Below are positions 1 through 6,320 of a stretch of DNA of 10,308 nt, piece by piece. The DNA comes from Thermohalobaculum sp964576075 (GTDB lineage Bacteria; Pseudomonadota; Alphaproteobacteria; Rhodobacterales; Rhodobacteraceae). The DNA is taken from assembly GCA_964576075.1 (NCBI GenBank), contig CAZNTX010000112.1, positions 1-10,308 on the forward strand. The letters are read 5' to 3'. Position 1 is the first letter of the stretch, and each line of letters starts with the position of its first letter. The notes under the pieces are model-generated. The model was not told where the DNA came from. It saw only the letters and a list, made by a program, of their open reading frames with translations, and searched no databases. The position numbers and the translations under genes are program-made.

Positions 1-200
1 CCACCCGTCGGCGGCGGGTCTGCGCCCGCGCCGCGGCCCCTCTGGCCGGTGGCGCCGCCTCGACCGGGGCGCTGCGCGGTCTCGACAGGGGCCGGCCCAT
101 CGCCTAGACCAAATCGGGAACGGCAGCGCTCCGGGGGCGGCATGGGAGAGCGGGATCCCGCGACGATCGGACCGGCGTGGGTGGGGCGGCGAGGCCGGCG
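1..200. other. Leader region without a convincing gene
   Basis: I see no supported gene here. One + frame is open from base 3 to a TAG at 105-107 and could be the last 34 codons of a gene lying to the left, but the translation is Arg/Ala-rich with no recognisable motif and could be chance in DNA this GC-rich. A minus-strand ATG at about 101-99 opens a frame to the left edge without a visible Shine-Dalgarno sequence. The promoter of the HD/nadQ unit should lie here, the AT-richer patch around 105-118 being the likeliest place, but no clear -35/-10 pair was found. Confidence 0.4.
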
Positions 201-794
201 ATGACGGCGCGGGCCTGGCAGCGCATGCTTTCGGGGCGCAGGCTCGACCTGCTCGACCCCTCGCCCCTCGACATCGAGATCGAGGACATCGCGCACGGGC
301 TCGCCCGAGTCGCGCGCTGGAACGGGCAGACGCTCGGAGAGCACCCCTATACGGTCGCCGAACATTCCCTGCTCGTGGAGGATCTCGTCGGCCGGCTGAA
401 GCCGAAGGCAGGGGCCGAGGATCGGCTCGTCGCCCTCCTGCACGACGCGCCGGAATACGTGATCGGCGACATGATCTCCCCCTTCAAGGCGGCGCTCGGG
501 CTCGACTACCGGGCCTTCGAGGCGAAGCTCGCGGCGGCGGTGCATATCCGCTTCGGCCTGCCGCCGGAGCCCGCGGCGGGGCTCGCCCGGCTGATCAAGC
601 GGGCGGACCGGGCCTCGGCCTGGTTCGAGGCGACGCAACTCGCGGGCTTCACCGAGGCGGAGGCGCGCAAGCACTTCTCCCGGCCGCGATTCGCGGGGGC
701 GGAGGCGGTCCGGCTCGCGCCGCGGCCGACGGGGGCGGTGAAGGCGGCCTTCCTCGCGCGCTTCGAGGCGCTGCGGCGGGAGGCGGGGAAATGA
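201..794 (+). CDS. HD-domain nucleotide phosphohydrolase, YfbR-like
   Basis: This is a soluble, probably cytoplasmic HD-superfamily metal-dependent phosphohydrolase of 197 residues, close in size to E. coli YfbR (about 199), a 5'-deoxynucleotidase. The candidate metal and catalytic residues are visible: His55 in AEHSLLVEDL, His81-Asp82 and Glu85 in HDAPE, Asp90 in IGDM, and Asp136 in KRADRAS. The His-Asp-Glu-Asp spacing of the second cluster (0, 1, 4, 9) matches that known for YfbR (68, 69, 72, 77). The substrate is inferred to be a nucleoside monophosphate but cannot be read from sequence. The ATG at 201 is preferred over an in-frame GTG at 177, which adds only MGGAARPA; neither has a strong ribosome site. 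The stop overlaps the next start as ATGA, so it is probably co-translated with the NAD-type regulator, and a link to nucleotide or NAD turnover is inferred from that. Confidence 0.85.
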   Translation: MTARAWQRMLSGRRLDLLDPSPLDIEIEDIAHGLARVARWNGQTLGEHPYTVAEHSLLVEDLVGRLKPKAGAEDRLVALLHDAPEYVIGDMISPFKAALGLDYRAFEAKLAAAVHIRFGLPPEPAAGLARLIKRADRASAWFEATQLAGFTEAEARKHFSRPRFAGAEAVRLAPRPTGAVKAAFLARFEALRREAGK

Positions 795-1741
795 CCGGCG
801 AGGCGGGCCCGCGGCCGGTCCTCGTCGAGCTCTCGGCGGTGATCTTCGCGCTGTCGGGGCCGGGCGCGGGCGGGGCGGTGACGCCGCTCGTCTTCACCCC
901 GGCGCTCGGGGCTGCGCCGGATCTGCCGACGGCGCGGTTCGATCCGGGGCGGCATCCGACGTTGCAGACCGCGCTGCGCGAGTGGGTGGCAGAGCGCACC
1001 GGGCTCGAGCTCGGCTATGTGGAGCAACTCTACACCTTCGGCGATCCGATCCGCAGCGGCCCAGGCCAGCCGCACACGGTCTCGATCGGCTATCTGGCCC
1101 TCGCGGCGCCAGAGTCGGCGACAGGGCCGGGCTGGACGCCCTGGGCCCGCTGGTTCCCGTGGGAGGACCGCCGCGCCGGCACCCCGCCGCTTGTGGTCGA
1201 GGCGATCCTGCCCGCGCTCGCCGCCTGGGCGGGGCGGAGCGAGCCCCGGGCCGAGCGGGTGCGGCTCCTATTCGGCGGGAGCGAGCATCCCTGGCGCGAC
1301 GAGCTGGCCCTCGAGCGCTACGAGCTTCTCTACGAGTCCGATCTCGTGGCCGAGGCCTGGCGCGACCGGGGCGAGGCGCCGCCGGACCTGCCCCCCCTCG
1401 GCCAGCCGGCGCCCCGGGACCATCGCCGCATCATGGCGACCGGGATCGGCCGGTTGCGCGGCAAGCTGAAATACCGGCCCGTGCTCTTCGAGCTGATGGG
1501 CGAGGCCTTCACCCTGCTCGAGTTGCAGCGGGCGGCGGAGGCGGTCTCGGGCGTCTCGCTGCATAAGCAGAATTTCCGTCGGATGGTGGAGCGCTCCGGT
1601 TTGGTCGAGCCGACCGGCGGTTTCAGCACCCGCCAGGGCGGCCGGCCGGCCGCGGAATACCGTCTCGCCCCGGAAGCCACCTGGGAGCGCCGCGCCGCCT
1701 CCGTAAGGTTCGGCGGTGCCCGCCGCCGCCCGTTTGGATAA
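791..1741 (+). CDS. nadQ: NadQ-like NAD-metabolism transcriptional regulator (degenerate Nudix + winged helix)
   Basis: This 316-residue protein has the two-part layout of the COG4111/NadQ family, known in alphaproteobacteria as repressors of NAD biosynthesis genes and related to NrtR. Residues about 8-150 form a Nudix-like domain. Its Nudix box region (HPTLQTALREWVAERTGLEL, about residues 56-75) lacks the usual REx2EE arrangement when aligned on ERTGL, so it is probably a ligand sensor and not a hydrolase. Residues about 210-300 form a C-terminal winged helix beginning near RIMATGIGRLRGKL, with YRPVLFELMGEAFTLLELQ and QNFRRMVERSGLVE as likely core helices. The ATG overlaps the preceding stop and follows a purine-rich AGGCGGGGAA. 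No nad biosynthesis gene is in the window, so the target operon lies elsewhere. The family assignment comes from sequence memory. The ligand (NAD or a derivative) is family knowledge, not visible here. Confidence 0.75.
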   Translation: MTGEAGPRPVLVELSAVIFALSGPGAGGAVTPLVFTPALGAAPDLPTARFDPGRHPTLQTALREWVAERTGLELGYVEQLYTFGDPIRSGPGQPHTVSIGYLALAAPESATGPGWTPWARWFPWEDRRAGTPPLVVEAILPALAAWAGRSEPRAERVRLLFGGSEHPWRDELALERYELLYESDLVAEAWRDRGEAPPDLPPLGQPAPRDHRRIMATGIGRLRGKLKYRPVLFELMGEAFTLLELQRAAEAVSGVSLHKQNFRRMVERSGLVEPTGGFSTRQGGRPAAEYRLAPEATWERRAASVRFGGARRRPFG

Positions 1742-1774
1742 AATGTAGTATCGAGTCAGAATAGGAGGCGAGAG

Positions 1775-2785
1775 ATGGCGGATCTTGTGCTGGTCTTCGA
1801 CGCGGGGGATGCCGATTGGGTGACAGCCTTCGCACGCATCTTTGAACGGCAAGGGTTCTCGGTCTGTTTCCTGAAGGTCGAGGGCTCGGACATAGAACTA
1901 CCCGAGGACTATGGCATTGCCGTCGCTATCATCTCCCATTCAGCCGAGGGCAACCGCGAATTCCGCGGCGTGGTCGAGAAGGCCCGGCGCGCGGAGCGGC
2001 TCGTCGAAATCACCCTCGACGAGCCATGGCTGCCGATGGAGGCCGATGCGCGCGACGGCTATCACCTCTCGCGCGCGCTCGACCCCAACGGCGTGGAGTT
2101 CGTCTCCCTGCTCTTCGACATCCGCCGTCGCATCGGCGATCCGCGTAATGACGCGTTTTCGGCTCGCCTCAAGGGCGCCGAGAACCGGCTAAGGGTTCTC
2201 TCGCGCGGGGTCAGAGCGTTGGCGCTCGCCATTCCGCTCGCTGCGGCCCTCGGCGCCTGGGCAGGGCATATGGCTACCGAGCGGCTAGACGCTCGTCTCG
2301 ATGCGCAGGCCAGACGATCCATAGAGCCGCAAATCGTCTTCAATCGCGACAGGACTGCGATCGCACGCGGCGATGCCTGGGTTAGGATCGAGGGGTTATC
2401 TCAGGAGATCAAGGTCCCGCCCACCCAGATCGCGAATGTCGGGCTGGCCCTTGGCGGGGTGTTCTATAACCCAAAGGGAACCACCAACGGTCACCTTGCT
2501 ATCGTTAGCGGCTCATGCGCGGTCGGCCCAGGTGGCGAACTGAAAGACGTCCTTCAATCGGTCGGCTATCTTGCGGTCGGCGGGCCTTGGAGGGCTACCT
2601 CGCCTCAGCTCTTTTGGGCCGGGGAACTCGGGCCAGGAACGCACCGCTTTTCAGTCTGCTTTCGCGCCTGGGATGGCAAGAGCCGTAGCAAGCCGCAGGG
2701 CGATGTCATGCTCGCCATTCGCGATGCCTCGCTCCTGGCTCTCGTGTTTCGCAGAGCCGAGGACGCGCCTTCAATGAACCGATGA
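1775..2785 (+). CDS. Probable TIR-like / transmembrane / beta-rich ectodomain protein
   Basis: No named family was recognised with certainty for this 336-residue protein. Residues 3-87 read like a TIR-type alpha/beta domain: a first strand DLVLVFD, helix WVTAFARIFERQGFSV, a strand ending in ISHS (52-56), then FRGVVEKARRAERLVEITLDEP, resembling the TIR stretch that carries the catalytic Glu. The expected Glu position falls on Val67 or Glu68 depending on alignment, so NADase activity is uncertain. A hydrophobic helix at about 147-166 (ALALAIPLAAALGAWAGHM) is the only membrane segment. Residues 183-325 look beta-rich, with Cys248 and Cys295 as a possible disulfide pair, consistent with a periplasmic sensor. 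A strong AGGAGG (1763-1768) fixes the start. Codons rare in neighbouring genes (ATA, CTA, TTA, AGA, AGG) recur and GC is visibly lower, which suggests acquisition. Inference: an envelope sensor with a cytoplasmic signalling or toxic domain. Alternatively, the N-domain is a non-TIR Rossmann-like fold. Confidence 0.6.
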   Translation: MADLVLVFDAGDADWVTAFARIFERQGFSVCFLKVEGSDIELPEDYGIAVAIISHSAEGNREFRGVVEKARRAERLVEITLDEPWLPMEADARDGYHLSRALDPNGVEFVSLLFDIRRRIGDPRNDAFSARLKGAENRLRVLSRGVRALALAIPLAAALGAWAGHMATERLDARLDAQARRSIEPQIVFNRDRTAIARGDAWVRIEGLSQEIKVPPTQIANVGLALGGVFYNPKGTTNGHLAIVSGSCAVGPGGELKDVLQSVGYLAVGGPWRATSPQLFWAGELGPGTHRFSVCFRAWDGKSRSKPQGDVMLAIRDASLLALVFRRAEDAPSMNR

Positions 2786-2891
2786 AGCATGGGCGGCTGG
2801 CATAAGGGCACGGTGCTCACGCCGCGCGCTTGATCCGCCGATCGGTTTGCCGCACAAGGCCGCGACAAAACAAAGCGTGGGGAGACCTGGG

Positions 2892-3998
2892 ATGAGCATG
2901 AAGCTCTTGATCCTGGCCGGGGACGGCATCGGGCCCGAGGTGATGGCGGAGGTCGGCAAGGTCGTCGACTGGCACAGGGCGCAGGGCCATGGCTTCGAGG
3001 TCGAGCACGATATCGTCGGCGGCGCGGCCTACGACGTGCACGGCGTGCCGCTCGCCGACGCGACCATGGCCAAGGCGCAGGCGGCCGATGCTGTGCTGCT
3101 CGGCGCCGTCGGCGGGCCGGCCTACGACTCTCTCGATTTCTCGCTGAAGCCCGAGCGGGGGCTGTTGCGCCTGCGCAAGGAGATGGATCTCTACGCCAAT
3201 CTGCGCCCCGCCAAATGTTTCGAGGCGCTCGCCGACTACTCCTCGCTGAAGCGCGAGGTGGTGGCGGGGCTCGACATCATGATCGTGCGCGAGCTGACCT
3301 CGGGGATGTATTTCGGCGAGCCGCGCGGGATCCAGGACGACAACGAGGGCGGGCGCGTCGGGATCAACACCCATCGCTACACCACGAACGAGATCCGCCG
3401 GGTCGCGCGCTCGGCCTTCGAGCTCGCGAAGAAGCGCGCCAACAAGGTCTGCTCGATGGAGAAGGCCAATGTGATGGAGGCCGGCATCCTCTGGCGCGAG
3501 GAGGTCACTTGGGTGCACGACCGCGAATACCCGGAGGTCGAACTCAGCCATATGTATGCCGATGCGGGCGCGATGCAGCTCGTGCGCTGGCCGAAGCAGT
3601 TCGACGTGATCGTGACGGACAATCTGTTCGGCGATCTGCTGTCGGACTGCGCGGCGATGCTGACGGGCTCGCTCGGCATGCTACCTTCGGCCTCGCTCGG
3701 CGCGCCGATGGCGAACGGGCGGCCGAAGGCGCTCTACGAGCCGGTGCATGGGAGCGCGCCGGACATCGCCGGGCAGGGCAAGGCCAATCCGATCGCCTGC
3801 ATCCTCTCCTTCGCGATGGCGCTCAGATATTCCTTCGATCTGGGGGAGGCGGCGGACCGGCTCGAAGGGGCGGTCGAGGACGTGCTCGGGCAGGGGCTGC
3901 GCACCGCCGATCTCGGGCAGGACGCGGGCACGCGGGTGGTCTCGACGGCCGAGATGGGGGATGCGATCGTCGCGGCGCTCGAGGCCCGGAAGGGCTGA
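2892..3998 (+). CDS. leuB: 3-isopropylmalate dehydrogenase
   Basis: LeuB carries out the NAD-dependent oxidative decarboxylation of 3-isopropylmalate in cytoplasmic leucine synthesis. The 368 residues match the family length. Visible motifs are the N-terminal GDGIGPEV (10-17), substrate-binding arginines in ERGLLRLRKEMDLYANLRP (about 88-106) and Arg133 of VRELTSGMYFGEPRG, the catalytic Tyr140 and Lys191 (KANVMEAG), the metal aspartates Asp224, Asp248 and Asp252 (YADAG, DNLFGDLLSD), and the NAD-binding loop HGSAPDIAGQGKANP. The ATG at 2892 is preferred to an upstream in-frame ATG at 2847 because homologues begin just before MKLLILAGDG and a GGGGAGA ribosome site lies just ahead. It probably has its own promoter in the 106-base gap after the TIR-like gene. 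The CBU_0592-type gene follows 9 bases later on the same message. Confidence 0.97.
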   Translation: MSMKLLILAGDGIGPEVMAEVGKVVDWHRAQGHGFEVEHDIVGGAAYDVHGVPLADATMAKAQAADAVLLGAVGGPAYDSLDFSLKPERGLLRLRKEMDLYANLRPAKCFEALADYSSLKREVVAGLDIMIVRELTSGMYFGEPRGIQDDNEGGRVGINTHRYTTNEIRRVARSAFELAKKRANKVCSMEKANVMEAGILWREEVTWVHDREYPEVELSHMYADAGAMQLVRWPKQFDVIVTDNLFGDLLSDCAAMLTGSLGMLPSASLGAPMANGRPKALYEPVHGSAPDIAGQGKANPIACILSFAMALRYSFDLGEAADRLEGAVEDVLGQGLRTADLGQDAGTRVVSTAEMGDAIVAALEARKG

Positions 3999-4007
3999 GG
4001 GCCGGCG

Positions 4008-4268
4008 GTGGCGTGGCTCGCGGGGTTCACGCTGGCGGACTGGGTCGGGGTCGTCGGCTCGCTGACGATCTGCTCGGCCTACGGGCTCGTCTCCTGGGGG
4101 CGGATCGATCCGGAGCGGCTGCCCTATCAGGTCGCGAATGCGACCGGGGCGATCTTGTTGCTGATCTCGCTCTATTACCGGCCGAATCCGGGGGCGATCC
4201 TGATCGAGGCGATCTGGCTGCTGATCGCAGGATCGGCGATTCTGAGGATTTTGCGGCGCCGTCTTTGA
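4008..4268 (+). CDS. Small three-helix membrane protein, CBU_0592 type
   Basis: This is an 86-residue integral membrane protein with three hydrophobic helices at about 10-27 (WVGVVGSLTICSAYGLVSW), 42-57 (TGAILLLISLYYRP) and 62-80 (AILIEAIWLLIAGSAIL), ending in the basic tail RILRRRL. The pattern, including an internal PYQVANATGA and a P-N-P turn after the second helix, resembles the uncharacterised CBU_0592-like family of small alphaproteobacterial membrane proteins. No function is known to me. The GTG start lies 9 bases after the leuB stop with only a weak purine stretch ahead, so translation is probably linked to leuB. The TGA stop sits in the loop and first stem bases of the terminator hairpin that closes the unit. 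Transcription with leuB is inferred, and involvement in leucine synthesis is not shown. Confidence 0.8.
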   Translation: MAWLAGFTLADWVGVVGSLTICSAYGLVSWGRIDPERLPYQVANATGAILLLISLYYRPNPGAILIEAIWLLIAGSAILRILRRRL

Positions 4269-4283
4269 CGGCGCCAAGTTTTT
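4255..4283 (+). terminator. Rho-independent terminator of the leuB unit
   Basis: A perfect 9-base inverted repeat, GGCGCCGTC (4255-4263) and GACGGCGCC (4267-4275), encloses a TTT loop and is followed after AAG by five T residues (4279-4283). The stem overlaps the last codons and stop of the CBU_0592-type gene. It has all the classical elements of an intrinsic terminator for + strand transcription. Confidence 0.88.
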
Positions 4284-4288
4284 CGTAG

Positions 4289-4346
4289 GGAGACCCGCCT
4301 CCTCCCTCCGCCCACCCACCCCCGGGAGGAGGCGGGTCTCCGTTTT
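4289..4346. terminator. Second long hairpin, probable back-up or convergent terminator
   Basis: The two arms, 4289-4306 (GGAGACCCGCCTCCTCCC) and 4324-4341, are perfect 18-base inverted complements separated by a 17-base C-rich loop. On the + strand a GTTTT follows (4342-4346), which suggests termination in that direction. On the minus strand no T-run follows, so for the converging secreted-protein gene it would act only as a 3' stabilising hairpin. Such a long perfect palindrome just after one good terminator may also be a dispersed repeat of this genome. Confidence 0.65.
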
Positions 4347-4370
4347 CGGGCCGAGGGCGGCCGGTCAGGC

Positions 4371-4721
4371 TCAGTCCGGCAGGGGGAGGTCGAGGCGGTC
4401 GGGGGACCAGCCATGGACCGTGTCGCGGGCCTCGACGCGGAGGACTGCGGTCCCTTCCGGCACGCTGACGCCGGAGAGCGTGCGGGTGAAGGGCTGCTCT
4501 TCCACATGGGGGTGGTGGAGGATGCGGGTGCCGAGGACGGTGCCGTCCGGGGCGAGGAGGCGCCAGGCATCGGCGTAGTGCTCCCAGCCGGTGTCGGCGT
4601 GGCGGAGCGTGACCGAGACGCGCCAGGTCTCGCCGGTGCGGGTGGCGGTGGCGCCGAGGATCTCCACATCGCCGGCGGCGGCGGGGCTCGCGACGAGGAG
4701 GGCGGCGAGGGCGGCGCGCAT
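4371..4721 (-). CDS. Small secreted protein of unknown function
   Basis: This is a 116-residue protein with a short signal peptide: MRAALAALLVASPAAAGD, probable cleavage after the AAA near residue 16. The mature part of about 100 residues looks like a single beta-sandwich, with alternating strands VEILGATATRTGETWRVSVTL, WRLLAPDG and VLRVEARDTVHGW. It has a histidine-rich stretch, ILHHPHVEEQPF. I recognise this as the style of small conserved periplasmic proteins of Rhodobacterales but know no function. The start is supported by AAGGAG (plus-strand 4728-4733) six bases ahead. It is divergent from comM, sharing a 75-base control region, and its 3' end faces the double hairpin that closes the leuB unit. 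The histidines could bind metal, which is speculative. Confidence 0.75.
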   Translation of the reverse strand: MRAALAALLVASPAAAGDVEILGATATRTGETWRVSVTLRHADTGWEHYADAWRLLAPDGTVLGTRILHHPHVEEQPFTRTLSGVSVPEGTAVLRVEARDTVHGWSPDRLDLPLPD

Positions 4722-4739
4722 CGGGGGCTCCTTGGCTCG

Positions 4740-4754
4740 TTAACCCGACATTAA
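4740..4754 (+). promoter_or_regulatory. CtrA-like box between the secreted gene and comM
   Basis: TTAA at 4740-4743 and TTAA at 4751-4754 are separated by exactly 7 bases (CCCGACA), the consensus spacing of the response regulator CtrA (TTAA-N7-TTAA). The second half extends to TTAACCAT, a frequent CtrA half-site. It lies 43 bases before the comM start and 19 before the start of the divergent gene. CtrA is known to govern competence-like and gene transfer agent functions in Rhodobacterales, which fits comM. Binding itself is inferred. Confidence 0.65.
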
Positions 4755-4796
4755 CCATTCCCGGCGCCTAGTCGAGGGGTCGCGGGAGGACGGGTC

Positions 4797-6320
4797 TTGG
4801 TCAGTCGCATTCGGTCGGTGGCGTTTTGGGGGGTCGAGGCCCGGCCCGTCACGGTGGAATGCGCGCTCACGCCGGGGCTGCCGGCCTTCTATCTCGTCGG
4901 GCTGCCGGACAAGGCGGTGTCGGAGGCGAAGGAGCGGGTGCGCGCGGCGTTGACGGCCATCGGGCTCGGCCTGCCGCCGCAGCGGATCACGATCAACCTC
5001 TCGCCCGCGGATCTGCCCAAGGCCGGCTCGCATTTCGACCTTCCGATCGCGCTCGCGCTGATGACGGCGCTCGGGGTCGTCCCGGCCGACGAGACGGCGC
5101 GCTATGTGGCGCTCGGCGAACTGGCCCTCGACGGGGGCTTGCGCCCGGTGCAAGGGGCGCTGCCGGCGGCGCTCGCCGCGGCGGGGGATGGGCTCGGGCT
5201 CCTCTGCCCGGCGGAGTGCGGGCCGGAGGCGGCCTGGGTCGGCGCGGCGGAGGTGCTGGCCGCGCCGGGGCTCGTCGACATCGTCAACCATTTCGCCGGC
5301 CGCGCGCCGCTCGCTCAGCCGAAGCCCGGGCCCGTGGAGGGCCCCGGAGAGTTGCCCGATCTTCTCGACGTGAAGGGGCAGGAGACCGCGCGGCGCGCCA
5401 TCGAGGTCGCCGCCGCCGGGGGCCATCATGTGCTGCTGATCGGGGAGCCCGGGTCGGGCAAGTCGATGCTCGCGCGGCGGGTGCCCTCGATCCTGCCGCC
5501 GCTCTCGCCGGAGGAGGCGCTCGAGGTCGCCACCATCCGCTCGCTCGCGGCGGAGGGGGGCGCGGCGCGCGGGGCGATGACCCGGGCGCGCCCCTATCGG
5601 GATCCGCATCACAGCGCCTCGCGCGCCTCGCTCATCGGCGGGGGACAGGCGGCGAAGCCCGGGGAGATCAGCCTCGCCCATCGCGGGGTGCTGTTCCTCG
5701 ACGAGCTGCCGGAGTTCGACCCGCGGGTGCTCGAGAGCCTGCGCCAGCCGCTCGAGACCGGGGAGATCCTGGTCTCGCGGGCCAATGCGCATATGCGCTA
5801 CCCGGCGCGGTTCCTGCTGGTGGCGGCGATGAACCCCTGCCGCTGCGGCTATCTCTCGGACCCGGGGCGGGCCTGCTCCAAGGCGCCGAAATGCGGGCAG
5901 GGCTATGTCGCGAAGCTCTCCGGCCCGTTGCTCGACCGGTTCGACATCCGCCTCGAGGTGCCCCCCGTCACCGCCGACATGTTGATGCTGCCGCCCCATG
6001 GGGAGAGCTCGGCCAAGGTCGCGCGCCGGGTCGCGGCCGCCCGCGCGGCGCAGGCGGAGCGCGGCGGCGCGCTCAACGGCGTGCTCGAGGGCGCGGCGCT
6101 CGACCGGGCGGCGGAGCCCGACGCGGCCGGGCGCCATCTCCTGCAGCAGGCGGCCGAGCGCCACCGCTTCTCGGCGCGCGGCTATCACCGGGTGCTGCGT
6201 CTCGCCCGCACGGTCGCCGATCTCGAGGGGGCGACGGCGGTGCGCCGTCCCCATGTCGCCGAGGCGGTCGCCTATCGCCGGGCGCTCGCCGAGCCTCAGG
6301 CGAAGATGGCAGGCCTGTAG
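4797..6320 (+). CDS. comM: ComM/YifB family Mg-chelatase-like AAA+ ATPase
   Basis: This 507-residue cytoplasmic ATPase is of normal family length. ComM proteins are hexameric helicases that promote branch migration when incoming single-stranded DNA recombines with the chromosome, and in Rhodobacter capsulatus comM is needed to receive gene transfer agent DNA. The N-terminal S5-like domain (about 1-170) includes AFYLVGLPDKAVSEAKERVR and LSPADLPKAGSHFDLPIAL. Walker A is GEPGSGKSM at about 216-224 and Walker B is LFLDELPEF at about 299-307. A Cys cluster NPCRCGYLSDPGRAC at about 345-359 is typical of the family. The Mg-chelatase C-terminal domain with SARGYHRVLRLARTVADLEG ends the protein. The start is a TTG at 4797 behind GGGAGGA (4784-4790); no ATG or GTG fits the conserved VSRIRSVAF opening. 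A CtrA-like box lies upstream. The 3' end overlaps the opposing membrane gene by 25 bases. Confidence 0.95.
   Translation: MVSRIRSVAFWGVEARPVTVECALTPGLPAFYLVGLPDKAVSEAKERVRAALTAIGLGLPPQRITINLSPADLPKAGSHFDLPIALALMTALGVVPADETARYVALGELALDGGLRPVQGALPAALAAAGDGLGLLCPAECGPEAAWVGAAEVLAAPGLVDIVNHFAGRAPLAQPKPGPVEGPGELPDLLDVKGQETARRAIEVAAAGGHHVLLIGEPGSGKSMLARRVPSILPPLSPEEALEVATIRSLAAEGGAARGAMTRARPYRDPHHSASRASLIGGGQAAKPGEISLAHRGVLFLDELPEFDPRVLESLRQPLETGEILVSRANAHMRYPARFLLVAAMNPCRCGYLSDPGRACSKAPKCGQGYVAKLSGPLLDRFDIRLEVPPVTADMLMLPPHGESSAKVARRVAAARAAQAERGGALNGVLEGAALDRAAEPDAAGRHLLQQAAERHRFSARGYHRVLRLARTVADLEGATAVRRPHVAEAVAYRRALAEPQAKMAGL

Noticed and set aside
1..107. Possible 3' end of an upstream + strand gene stopping at 105-107
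   Set aside because: Only 34 codons, no recognisable motif, and open frames of this length are common by chance at this GC content.
2847..2891. Upstream in-frame ATG for leuB
   Set aside because: The 15 extra residues do not resemble LeuB N-termini, and the ribosome site lies directly before the ATG at 2892.
4740..6254. 504-codon minus-strand open frame antisense to comM
   Set aside because: Repeated Arg/Pro/His-rich translation with no motif, while the opposite strand carries an unmistakable AAA+ protein.
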